A stretch of 49,411 nt of DNA from a virus: positions 1-49,411 of the IMG/VR virus record IMGVR_UViG_3300049218_000129. One strand, given 5' to 3'. The notes beneath the pieces are model-generated. The model was not told the origin of the DNA and searched no databases. It was given only the letters and a program-made list of their open reading frames with translations. Positions 5,209 through 12,388 of the stretch are shown in pieces. A program made the position numbers and the translations under genes. Position 1 is the first letter of the stretch. Each line of letters starts with the position of its first letter.

Positions 5209-5574
5209 CGCCAACGGGCTTCGGATGTACTTTACCCTTGCCATCGCGCACGCATAAAATAAATTGCCGCACATCGCTACCATTGGATCACTAGGCTGCG
5301 CGCCTAGAAACCCCTGGACGGTAATTTTCAAAACTTCCTGGCCTTGGAAATTCAAAAAATTGACATAGCAGTCATCGTGCGTCTCTTGCTCCATTTGCCA
5401 TAACCCACGCGCAGGACCGCCTCCAAGCTGGGCTAGATTGATGCCGCCGCTTTCCGCTAGCATTGTGCCGGCCAACAGATTGACCGCCGCCTCGGTGCCG
5501 TAGCGGTCCGGAAATTCTGCCAGTACCGGGCGGATTATTAGGGCTTTGACTTGAGTGAGGTTTAGGCCGGACAT
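5086..5574 (-). CDS. Putative peptidoglycan hydrolase (lysozyme-like)
   Basis: The 162-residue product starts at ATG 5574. LLAGTMLAESGG places a likely catalytic Glu at residue 41, followed by QLGGGPARGLWQMEQETHDD, the Gly-rich motif and THDD signature of a lysozyme-like family common in proteobacterial phages. An Ala-rich C-terminal half follows. There is no signal peptide, so export would depend on a holin or the tail. It is the most downstream gene of the late block, behind the membrane proteins at 5870-6833, suggesting an endolysin. Family function is recalled from similar sequences, not tested. Confidence 0.65.
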   Translation of the reverse strand: MSGLNLTQVKALIIRPVLAEFPDRYGTEAAVNLLAGTMLAESGGINLAQLGGGPARGLWQMEQETHDDCYVNFLNFQGQEVLKITVQGFLGAQPSDPMVAMCGNLFYACAMARVKYIRSPLALPAATDAVAMADYHKAVYNSAFGSANATANVPLFQAGIDA

Positions 5575-5615
5575 GGGGAGTTCCTATGTATAATTCTAAA
5601 ACTGCGCGATTTATC

Positions 5616-5644
5616 TTGACGATAAAATTACTAGAGGGTAACGT
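5616..5644 (+). promoter_or_regulatory. Sigma-70-like promoter of candidate sRNA
   Basis: TTGACG (5616-5621) and TAACGT (5639-5644) are separated by 17 bp. Transcription would start near 5651. No protein gene follows on this strand, and a strong terminator lies about 85 nt downstream. Confidence 0.45.
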
Positions 5645-5650
5645 CTTGGT

Positions 5651-5736
5651 TATCCGGTTTGACCGCCGGATCATGTGACTGAAGTTCCTCCCTAAACTTG
5701 AAACCCAGCCTGCGGAATACGCGGCTGGGTTTTTTT
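5651..5736 (+). ncRNA. Candidate phage small RNA with anti-SD stretch
   Basis: A promoter, a short transcript and an intrinsic terminator fit an RNA of about 85 nt. It would contain a 5' hairpin ATCCGG/CCGGAT (5652-5657 / 5666-5671), then a single-stranded part with GTTCCTCCCT, complementary to purine-rich ribosome binding sites, then the terminator hairpin. C-rich anti-SD loops are typical of several alphaproteobacterial sRNAs. The element has no reading frame of note. It lies in a 295-nt gap between lysis genes, antisense to the late transcript, so it could also act in cis. Confidence 0.5.
5702..5736 (+). terminator. Rho-independent terminator
   Basis: AACCCAGCC (5702-5710) pairs perfectly with GGCTGGGTT (5723-5731), with further GCG/CGC pairing in the loop, followed by a T run to 5736. 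The opposite strand lacks a comparable T run, so it acts mainly on + transcripts. The rest of 5737-5869 shows no gene. Confidence 0.85.
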
Positions 5737-5869
5737 AGGAATTCCCGGCCCACAAAGGCTCTGATTTTGCAGGCCGCCTAATTTCCACGTACCCTAACGC
5801 CATCACCCCCACATCGCCGGCAAACTGCATCCCCACGCCACACGCTCTGACACGCACCACACCGATACG

Positions 5870-6079
5870 TCACTCGCTCTGCCCATAACGCTTCACCAAG
5901 CGGTCGCGCATCGTCTCCGGCAACGTCATCTGCGCGATCAGCCGCTCCGCACGCCGTTTTTCATATATCCACCACGTAATAGTGCCCCACATATCAAGTG
6001 CGCGCAGTAAGATGCGTTCGCGTCTGGTGAACATGTGGGGATGGCGGGACGGGGTTACAAACGTGCGGCGGGCTCTCAC
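5870..6079 (-). CDS. Small basic protein, one hydrophobic segment (69 aa)
   Basis: GTG at 6079 overlaps the TGA of the upstream gene (GTGA). The product is Arg-rich with a Trp-rich central stretch (ALDMWGTITWWIYEKRR) that could sit at or in the membrane, then a helical C-terminus. No family is recognised. Its position just upstream of the lysin suggests a lysis accessory role, but this is positional only. Confidence 0.5.
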   Translation of the reverse strand: MRARRTFVTPSRHPHMFTRRERILLRALDMWGTITWWIYEKRRAERLIAQMTLPETMRDRLVKRYGQSE

Positions 6080-6588
6080 GGCACCGTAATTTCATTAGAC
6101 GTTGTAATGACTTCTCGTCCGCCGGTTAACCACGCCCAGCCGCCGCAATCGTCAAGTTGTGATTCTTTAATTTGCCAAACTCCTGGTGGAATATCGGCAA
6201 GAGGCGCCAACAACAACACAAATTTCTGCCTCCCTAATTCCGGCCAGACCAACGCTTGCGATGAGGTTGGCAAAACAATTGGCAAATCCTGACCCTGCAC
6301 GTCAGCCAATTTATAAATAATCCTGGACGGCGATGACGTGCAGAATGTGGTGCGTGTTCGATCAATCTCAACCGAAACATAACCGTCATAAATAAGAGCG
6401 TTGGTCGAATTGCGGTGAATTGCGGGCTGGAATGTAAAAGCGCCAAATATAGCCCAACATACGGCGCCGATTATCAACCCAGTGACGAGTGAAATCGGAT
6501 GCGGTGGTTGGGGCCATCGAGAGGGCAACAATTTCTGTAATTCCCTATCGGTTATTTCGCGAGAATGTAGATTTTTATAATTTGCCAC
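6076..6588 (-). CDS. Single-pass membrane protein of lysis region
   Basis: I prefer the GTG at 6588 (MANYKNLHSREITDRE) to the longer start at 6621, which would overlap the upstream gene by 70 nt. The 170-residue product has a cytoplasmic N-terminus, one membrane segment (ISLVTGLIIGAVCWAIFGAF) and a soluble C-terminal domain with two Cys residues that would face the periplasm. This topology is compatible with a spanin or a holin regulator, but no family is recognised. Confidence 0.5.
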   Translation of the reverse strand: MANYKNLHSREITDRELQKLLPSRWPQPPHPISLVTGLIIGAVCWAIFGAFTFQPAIHRNSTNALIYDGYVSVEIDRTRTTFCTSSPSRIIYKLADVQGQDLPIVLPTSSQALVWPELGRQKFVLLLAPLADIPPGVWQIKESQLDDCGGWAWLTGGREVITTSNEITVP

Positions 6589-6833
6589 GCGATGTAGGCT
6601 AATGCCGCTGTCAACGCCCATAGGCCATTGCCCCCAAATGCAGTTAACGCGCCAGTGAGAACGCGGCCTGGCCAGCCTTCCCGCCGTTCTTGCGCTTGCA
6701 CGATGCGGTTGATGGTCCGAAACCCTTCGCGCGTTGCAAAAAGCCCTTCTGGAGTAGTGTCGTCAATGCCCATCCGTTGCAGTCGTGCGGTAAGTCGCTC
6801 GTCAAACCGGCGGTTAAATTCTGTTTCGTCCAT
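6552..6833 (-). CDS. Small C-tail-anchored membrane protein, holin candidate
   Basis: ATG at 6833 gives 93 residues: a charged helical N-terminal part (MDETEFNRRFDERLTARLQR) and a hydrophobic C-terminus (LWALTAALAYIAWQIIKIYIL) after a Gly-rich turn. It resembles short membrane proteins in phage lysis cassettes. The single evident membrane span and its place upstream of the lysin make a holin or antiholin role possible. It overlaps the next gene by 37 nt. Confidence 0.5.
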   Translation of the reverse strand: MDETEFNRRFDERLTARLQRMGIDDTTPEGLFATREGFRTINRIVQAQERREGWPGRVLTGALTAFGGNGLWALTAALAYIAWQIIKIYILAK

Positions 6834-6895
6834 TCCATATCCGCCCTCCGGTCGCCGTTGAATACCTTAAACGTTCTTAATTCGCCTTAATTTCG

Positions 6896-7036
6896 CTAAA
6901 TTCCCCTTAATAGCAACACAATCAGGACGATCAAAAGTACGAGCCCCAGACCGCCGCCTAAAGCAGCGCCGCCCATATAAAAACCGCCGCCGCCGCATAC
7001 GAGGATCAGGATGATTAGGATGAGGATTATTGGCAT
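6896..7036 (-). CDS. DUF3309-like tiny membrane protein (46 aa)
   Basis: ATG at 7036 directly follows the TAA of the protease gene. The product is two hydrophobic segments, MPIILILIILILVCGGGG and GLGLVLLIVLIVLLLRGI, joined by a Gly-rich turn. This is the layout of DUF3309-type small membrane proteins, found widely in proteobacteria and some phages. Function is unknown; in this setting a role in membrane permeabilisation is possible. Confidence 0.6.
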   Translation of the reverse strand: MPIILILIILILVCGGGGFYMGGAALGGGLGLVLLIVLIVLLLRGI

Positions 7037-7705
7037 TTAATTCATCGCCGCCAGCGACAATTCATACACCGCCACCACAAACCCAGGCGCATCAAAGTAC
7101 GAACGGTCAATGTAAAATTCTTCCCCCCATGACGTAATTTTTGTCAGATCGCCTTCGTAGCTATCTGCCCAAACAAAATGGCCGCCCCAACTTCCTGGAG
7201 TTCCTGCTGGCATCCAAACACGTTGATTTTGTTGTTCAACAGACAGCGACAAGCATAGACCGACACCGCCAGTTCGCAAAATAGCGTCTCGTATTTCACC
7301 CTCGCCAAATTTTATTGGCAGAGATCGCAATTTATTTAGTTTGTACCCTGCAATTGGGTTAGCCTGCCACCACGCGAAACCTTCAATTGGATCGGTTCCT
7401 TGATCAGTTTCGGGTTGGCCTAAAACATAGCCAGCCATCCCCTCGTAAGCGGCTACAGCGGCCGTGTTTGGGATTGGCGAGTAGTGCCCCGCCAATCCCA
7501 TGACGGTCTGTACGGCGTTCACGCATCCTGTGGGGAAGCAGTCTCCGAGCGTCTGGTTGTTTCCGCTCACACGTGGCGTCTCCATTATCCGGCTATAAAC
7601 GTCCAAATGCTCAATGCTGACGTTGACTGGTTCAACGTTTTTCGGCGCAACAAAACTTGATTTTAACCCAAGTTTCATAACGGAAAGTTGAGAAGGTAGA
7701 AGCAT
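7037..7705 (-). CDS. Papain-like cysteine peptidase
   Basis: ATG at 7705 gives 222 residues. GDCFPTGCVNAVQ places the catalytic Cys at residue 56, GGHFVWADSYEG the His at 176, and ITSWGEEFYID the region of the third residue, where the usual Asn of an NSWG motif is Thr. The order Cys-His-xSWG is that of C1/C39-like papain folds. No signal peptide is evident. Such genes recur between phage fibre and lysis genes; cleavage of peptidoglycan cross-links or of host proteins are both possible. Confidence 0.65.
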   Translation of the reverse strand: MLLPSQLSVMKLGLKSSFVAPKNVEPVNVSIEHLDVYSRIMETPRVSGNNQTLGDCFPTGCVNAVQTVMGLAGHYSPIPNTAAVAAYEGMAGYVLGQPETDQGTDPIEGFAWWQANPIAGYKLNKLRSLPIKFGEGEIRDAILRTGGVGLCLSLSVEQQNQRVWMPAGTPGSWGGHFVWADSYEGDLTKITSWGEEFYIDRSYFDAPGFVVAVYELSLAAMN

Positions 7706-7717
7706 GACAAATATACC

Positions 7718-7822
7718 TTAGTTTACTTTTTTCGGTCCTTGCATTGCGGCGCGGATTTTTATGGCGATGAAAACCAGGACCGCAACCGCTCCTGCAATTG
7801 CGCCGCAGACGGCAGCGATCAC
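7718..7822 (-). CDS. Tiny membrane peptide (34 aa)
   Basis: GTG at 7822 overlaps the TGA of the lipoprotein gene (GTGA, 7819-7822). The product is one membrane segment (MIAAVCGAIAGAVAVLVFIA) and a basic tail ending KKVN. No SD is needed if it is translationally coupled. Size, position and coupling support a real gene, but it is too short to classify. Confidence 0.4.
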   Translation of the reverse strand: MIAAVCGAIAGAVAVLVFIAIKIRAAMQGPKKVN

Positions 7823-8301
7823 GAAAGTGGGACCGGAATTGGTCCAGGCACGACGGCATGTGCAGACACCGAGCTGGAAGCCGGAATCGTCGGTATTGAC
7901 ATGGACGAAACGCCCGCCAATAGCCCGGAGATCAACGATAGACCCATTGAAATCGCAAACGACGTAGCTGTCGGAAGCGGTAAAATAGGAAGAAGCAAAC
8001 TCACGTCCTTAATGACCGCTTGAGCATTTGCGACATAAGACGATCCAGGTGTCAGCAACACAAAAGAAGAAACGTCATTCTCCAACGTTGTCAAATCCGC
8101 ATTGACGGCAGAAACGATGCCGGCCGGTATTGTGGATTTCAGATTCGGAATAAGCGTTTGTAGCGCGGTTAGAATTGTGTTCGCTTCCGCTTGTGCGTTG
8201 GCGAGGGTCACGGCGATGGTGTTTGCAGTGGTTTGAGACACGCAGCCGGCGAGGGCCAGTGGGGCAAGGGCGGAGGTTTTGATGAGGTTGCGGCGGAGCA
8301 T
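7819..8301 (-). CDS. Predicted exported lipoprotein
   Basis: ATG at 8301 gives 160 residues. The start MLRRNLIKTSALAPLALAGC has twin basic residues, a hydrophobic core and the lipobox LAGC with Cys20. The mature part is Ala/Thr-rich and helical with a hydrophobic segment (LISGLLAGVSS) and a Pro-rich end. Processing by signal peptidase II and anchoring to the outer membrane are expected. In a lysis region this suggests an outer-membrane spanin subunit or superinfection factor; it is long for an o-spanin. Confidence 0.6.
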   Translation of the reverse strand: MLRRNLIKTSALAPLALAGCVSQTTANTIAVTLANAQAEANTILTALQTLIPNLKSTIPAGIVSAVNADLTTLENDVSSFVLLTPGSSYVANAQAVIKDVSLLLPILPLPTATSFAISMGLSLISGLLAGVSSMSIPTIPASSSVSAHAVVPGPIPVPLS

Positions 8302-8305
8302 GGCG

Positions 8306-8719
8306 TTATCCTTTCGGGGTAAGTGAAACGGCAGTGGGAGCGGGTGACGCCGGCGTGACTGGGACCGTCAAAGCAATTTGCACCGCGCCGTCAATTTTCG
8401 CGGCGAGCGATGCGGGGGTGACGTTTTTTAGCGTCATTGCGGCTTGAGTGGAAGCAGAAAGGTCGTTCAAAATGGCGGCAATCGTGGCGTTTTTTACGTC
8501 CAGAGGTGCTGCGGTCGTCGGCGCTTTGGCGATGGCCGATACAACGGCTTGACTGCTTGCGGTGACGAAAAGATCAAGAATGTTTGCTGCGGCGCTCCCA
8601 TTGGCAAGTTTGAAATGCGTTTTTGTCCACGTCGCGATCAAGCCAAGAATGACCGGAACGGATATTGCGGCAACGCCTTCGATAAGTTGAAGCCACGGCG
8701 TGATTTGTATGGTCGTCAT
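8306..8719 (-). CDS. N-terminally anchored membrane protein, LL-H-holin-like
   Basis: ATG at 8719 gives 137 residues. One membrane segment (LIEGVAAISVPVILGLIATW) is followed by an amphipathic Ala-rich region and a Pro-rich tail. The layout recalls the phage LL-H holin family: a single N-terminal span and a soluble helical rest. It ends 4 nt before the lipoprotein gene and follows the fibre cluster. Holin is the best guess; the similarity is in layout only. Confidence 0.45.
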   Translation of the reverse strand: MTTIQITPWLQLIEGVAAISVPVILGLIATWTKTHFKLANGSAAANILDLFVTASSQAVVSAIAKAPTTAAPLDVKNATIAAILNDLSASTQAAMTLKNVTPASLAAKIDGAVQIALTVPVTPASPAPTAVSLTPKG

Positions 8720-8756
8720 TTTTTAGCCTCCTATTTTGGAAAAATAATTTACGCGT

Positions 8757-10949
8757 TTATTTCCCGGCCATAATGTTACAGTCCGGATTTGCTGAAAAAA
8801 TGATGGTATCTGTTGACGTGCTCGTAACGCTGAAGACGCCCATGGTGTAAGTCATGTTGGCAGTCGGTGCCGCAAATGTTAAAGCGCTCACCAGCGTTGC
8901 ATTGCTGCCTGTGGCAGCGGTTCCTACACTACCGTTATTAAGACTCATATTTAGAGTTCCTGGGCTACGTTGAGCAAAAAACGTAAGCGGCCATGCAGCG
9001 ACCGTATCGGCCGTAATATCTTCCGCCATGATTGTACCTGTGCAGTATTCTGCCATAAACGCACTACCCGTATGCGGGCTTGCCAGACTAAGCGAATTTT
9101 GTAAGGATAGCGCATTGGAGTTATCAGTGGTGAGAATGACGGTTCCCGTACCCGCCAGTTTTCCATAAAGATGTTCTCTACAATTTTCTCCTGTCGCCGC
9201 TCCACTATCAATTTCAGCGGATGCAAAACAAGATACACCCGTTATAGCTAAGGGATCGGTGCCAACGCCGATTGCAGCTTCGGAATTTCCGCAAGCATAC
9301 CCATTTTTTCCAGTAACAAAATCGTAGTTTGCCGCCGAACAGGTGGAAGAAGTTTGTCCATTGACGAGATTAGCAAAACCCGCTGCGGTACTCTGATCTC
9401 CGAGACCTACCGATACAAGTCCTTCTCCTGTCCGATTTCCAAACTCCTCCTGGACATTGGTTAGAACTCGGTCCTGAGTCGCGGAGTTTAGAGAAGTGGT
9501 CCAGGATGCGCCACCATCGTTAGCATTGATGGTGATTCGACCGTTAATTCCCGATCCGGTTGTAAGAAAAGTTCCCGCAGTAGAAGAAGAAATGTCTCGA
9601 ATATTGAAATACATTCCTTGACCCGCTTGAAGGTTTAAAACTCCGCCTCCTCCGTCTCCTCCGATATTGCCATCAAAAGTAATATCTAACGGTGTTTGAG
9701 CGGTTCCGTTATTTAGAGTGGATAACGCATAATACCCAGTTGGTGGTGTATTTAAAATAGCATCGCTAAATGTAATATCTGATACCTGGCCGTTATATAC
9801 GCTTCCAGTACAACCAATGTCGAGGTTGTCGCCAGCCACCGGTTGCTCCACGCGAAACCCAACAAACCGCAAGTTGCCTATTCCGTTGTTGGCATTTTGC
9901 GAGCAAATTTGCACGCCGGTAGATTGCGGGCTGTAATCATTATAATCTACAAAAAATATCTGGTTAGTGCTGTCAATCGTCCCAACATCGGTAATGTCCA
10001 TGGCTGGAAGTGTAGAAGTGCCATCCCGTGATCCGCGTATATTAGAAAAGAAACTTTCTCTTATGCTTGCATGTGTTTCTGTTCCAGTAGTATGCCCCAT
10101 AGAGAGCTTATAGCCGTGCATATAGTTGACTTCGATATTTTCCATATCGACATATTGATCTTCGCCATAAAGCATAATAGCGTTTTGCTGATTTGACGCT
10201 GCTGTGAAACCGTTAATGGTTATGTTTTTAAGCGTTGGCCCATAAAAATCCGCACTTGGAGGACCAGCTTGCGGCCCATATCCAGTAGCAGGAATTGACA
10301 CGTTATTCCAGGAGAGCACGTCACCGTTGTATTGTGGGTCGATCAACAGATATGTTTTGTGTACGGATGCACCTTCAATGCACCCACCATGTCCGGTAAA
10401 AGTGGGAAGATTGGTGCCGATAATGTAATAAGATCCAGCCGGAATAAATACGCAAGCTTTAATTCCTTGAGCATTAAGTGACGATTCTTTAGCCATCGCC
10501 GTTGCAATAGCGGCGCTGTCGTCAAAACCATAGTAGTATTGAGCGTTGGATATCGCAGCGGATGCCGTAAACGAAACATCCACGTCATGCGCATCGACGT
10601 AAGCGGTTATTGTGCCGTATTGAAGCTGTGTCAAACTGGCGCTTTCGGCCAATTCCTTACCGACATCCGCAGGTGTAAAAGTTGCTGATGCAGAGTTAAA
10701 GACTTGCGAACCGCTTGTCATTGACCCATCTGCATATCCGTTGGCTGTTCCTAATGCGCCAAAGTCTTTTACATTTAACCAGTCATTAAAATGAGCAGAC
10801 ATAACGCGTGCAGCCGTAGCATACGCAGGAAGCGCCGTCGTGGCGCTGGCATCTCCATGCATAGTACCAAATGTCGGATTTGGCTGAGCAAATGAAATGC
10901 AAGGCAACAAAAGCATCAACAGAACAAAACTAAGCCTCATTAAGCTCAT
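8757..10949 (-). CDS. Tail spike/fibre with beta-helix domain and Sec signal
   Basis: ATG at 10949 gives 730 residues. A clear signal peptide (RLSFVLLMLLLPCISFAQ) precedes the mature chain. NVKDFGALGTANG and FDDSAAIATAM, then ACVFIPAGSYYI, are the usual opening of pectate-lyase-3-type right-handed beta-helix spikes. The C-terminal part is Thr/Ser/Gly-rich and probably trimerises. The expected role is binding or degradation of host surface polysaccharide. A Sec signal is unusual for a virion protein assembled in the cytoplasm. It is the last of a series of fibre-like genes. Confidence 0.7.
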   Translation of the reverse strand: MSLMRLSFVLLMLLLPCISFAQPNPTFGTMHGDASATTALPAYATAARVMSAHFNDWLNVKDFGALGTANGYADGSMTSGSQVFNSASATFTPADVGKELAESASLTQLQYGTITAYVDAHDVDVSFTASAAISNAQYYYGFDDSAAIATAMAKESSLNAQGIKACVFIPAGSYYIIGTNLPTFTGHGGCIEGASVHKTYLLIDPQYNGDVLSWNNVSIPATGYGPQAGPPSADFYGPTLKNITINGFTAASNQQNAIMLYGEDQYVDMENIEVNYMHGYKLSMGHTTGTETHASIRESFFSNIRGSRDGTSTLPAMDITDVGTIDSTNQIFFVDYNDYSPQSTGVQICSQNANNGIGNLRFVGFRVEQPVAGDNLDIGCTGSVYNGQVSDITFSDAILNTPPTGYYALSTLNNGTAQTPLDITFDGNIGGDGGGGVLNLQAGQGMYFNIRDISSSTAGTFLTTGSGINGRITINANDGGASWTTSLNSATQDRVLTNVQEEFGNRTGEGLVSVGLGDQSTAAGFANLVNGQTSSTCSAANYDFVTGKNGYACGNSEAAIGVGTDPLAITGVSCFASAEIDSGAATGENCREHLYGKLAGTGTVILTTDNSNALSLQNSLSLASPHTGSAFMAEYCTGTIMAEDITADTVAAWPLTFFAQRSPGTLNMSLNNGSVGTAATGSNATLVSALTFAAPTANMTYTMGVFSVTSTSTDTIIFSANPDCNIMAGK

Positions 10950-10952
10950 CCT

Positions 10953-11612
10953 TTACTGTAATCCAACCACTGCAATGGGGGCGCTGGTGGCAAACGTATA
11001 CGGCCCTGTAGCCGTAGTGGGTAATGTGGTTCCAGAACCTGTGGCAGTTTCAACAGTATAAGAACTTACTGCCCCAGGTTGAAATCCTAAACTTGGCGAT
11101 GTCCCCGCAGTCGACAATGCACGAAATGCTGCTGTTGATGAATTACAAATTGTTGCTGCCCAATAAATATTAGTCCCATTTGTATTGGGCTGCAAAGTAA
11201 TGGCTGCTGCGGCTGATACGATATTTGCGACAGTAGCCGTGCTTAGATTGCCGGTTGAAACTAATAATGAATTTGGCTCGTCTGCACCACCAGATTTAGC
11301 ATCATTATAAATTCCAACGTTGCAACTATCAGATGCCTGTGCCGTAGTTACAATTACACCAAGCTGAGTCAGAGTAACTGGCTGCGGAACTGTAAAAGGC
11401 TGATATCTTATAACGGAAGTACCCGGTGTAATACTCGTAAGCCCTGAAGCATTTTGTGCCCCAAGGACAAAATATCCATTATTATTCGTAGCAATGTATG
11501 GAAATGTTCCACCAGATTGGACCAGCGTTGGATTTGACCCAACAGGACCCACAGATTGCGCAAACGCAATCCCACCAAATATCAGACTAAAAAGAAGAGC
11601 AATTCTTACCAT
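10953..11612 (-). CDS. Secreted beta-sandwich-like protein of fibre cluster
   Basis: ATG at 11612 overlaps the TAA of the gene before it (ATGGTAA). The 219-residue product begins with a signal peptide (RIALLFSLIFGGIAFAQ) and continues as a Thr/Ser/Asn-rich beta protein (PFTVPQPVTLTQLGVIVTT, WAATICNS) like tail-fibre accessory or carbohydrate-binding modules. No named family is recognised. It ends 3 nt before the spike gene and is probably its partner. Confidence 0.55.
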   Translation of the reverse strand: MVRIALLFSLIFGGIAFAQSVGPVGSNPTLVQSGGTFPYIATNNNGYFVLGAQNASGLTSITPGTSVIRYQPFTVPQPVTLTQLGVIVTTAQASDSCNVGIYNDAKSGGADEPNSLLVSTGNLSTATVANIVSAAAAITLQPNTNGTNIYWAATICNSSTAAFRALSTAGTSPSLGFQPGAVSSYTVETATGSGTTLPTTATGPYTFATSAPIAVVGLQ

Positions 11613-12199
11613 GATGTCACCACGAACCCCGCCCCATTCGTGGCGCTTTCAATGTAAATCGTTTGTTGGTCCACCTGATTACTTGCGACATTGCAGGTGT
11701 AATACTGATTAGGTTGGATGGGCGTCACAGGCGTAGAATTAATATCCACATATTCTATCACTGTCGATGTATTTAAAATTTGACAGCCTTTTCTTGATGT
11801 AGATGACGCCAAGGCAGTTTGAGTAGTGCCACCTGAAGCTACGGTCGAAGCTGAGGCTGTCTCGGTAATTACAGTGGGCGTCGGTTGCACGTATAAAGGA
11901 TTTGCTGACCCGACCGAAGAACCACTTTGAACAAGCTGATTATACCAAGCCTGTGCGGCACTTCCCGAATTACCTTGAATAACTGTTCCTCCGCCCCCTC
12001 CTCCACCAGAACCGCAATTCAATGTTGACAAATTGCAGGGAATTGCAAATCCGCGGTAATCAAGCTGCATCTGTACGACGCCAATAACCGTATGCTGCCC
12101 GTCATTCTGCTGTGTAGCAAATGTATTTCCGGTCGTGGTCTGCGCCCAAGAAACTGCCGGAATGATCCATATCGCGAAAGAAAAAAATAGTTTTTTCAT
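11606..12199 (-). CDS. Secreted Gly/Thr-rich fibre-associated protein
   Basis: ATG at 12199 overlaps the stop of the gene before it. The 197-residue product has a signal peptide (MKKLFFSFAIWIIPAVSWAQ), a poly-Gly stretch near residue 70, and a C-terminal beta-rich part with Cys residues. It resembles short tail-fibre tip or attachment proteins, but no family is assigned. It is the third consecutive gene here with a Sec signal. Confidence 0.55.
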   Translation of the reverse strand: MKKLFFSFAIWIIPAVSWAQTTTGNTFATQQNDGQHTVIGVVQMQLDYRGFAIPCNLSTLNCGSGGGGGGGTVIQGNSGSAAQAWYNQLVQSGSSVGSANPLYVQPTPTVITETASASTVASGGTTQTALASSTSRKGCQILNTSTVIEYVDINSTPVTPIQPNQYYTCNVASNQVDQQTIYIESATNGAGFVVTSW

Positions 12200-12384
12200 G
12201 ATTTGTTGAAATCCTGTATTTGCTGTTCGATCTGATCGTTCAGTTTTTTGACGATTTCACGAAACACTACATTCGGAATTGATACCAATTCGAGTCCCTG
12301 TGAAATTATTTGGATTGCTTGAGTATCAATTCGAAGAATAAACTCCGAAGGAAAAAGTTTTGGTTTTTCCGAGGGTTCTTTCAT
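12196..12384 (-). CDS. Small helical hypothetical protein (62 aa)
   Basis: ATG at 12384 lies 5 nt after the stop of the preceding gene; the in-frame extension to 12543 would lie wholly inside that gene and is rejected. The product (MKEPSEKPKLFPSEFILRI, ending QDFNKS) is amphipathic with a C-terminal helix rich in Gln, Glu and Lys. It lacks a signal peptide, unlike both its neighbours. It may be a cytoplasmic fibre-assembly factor; this is a guess from position. Confidence 0.55.
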   Translation of the reverse strand: MKEPSEKPKLFPSEFILRIDTQAIQIISQGLELVSIPNVVFREIVKKLNDQIEQQIQDFNKS

Positions 12385-12388
12385 AATA

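Noticed and set aside
5209-5294. + strand frames antisense to the lysin gene
   Set aside because: The lysin frame has recognisable motifs; the antisense frames are Arg/Ser-rich shadows.
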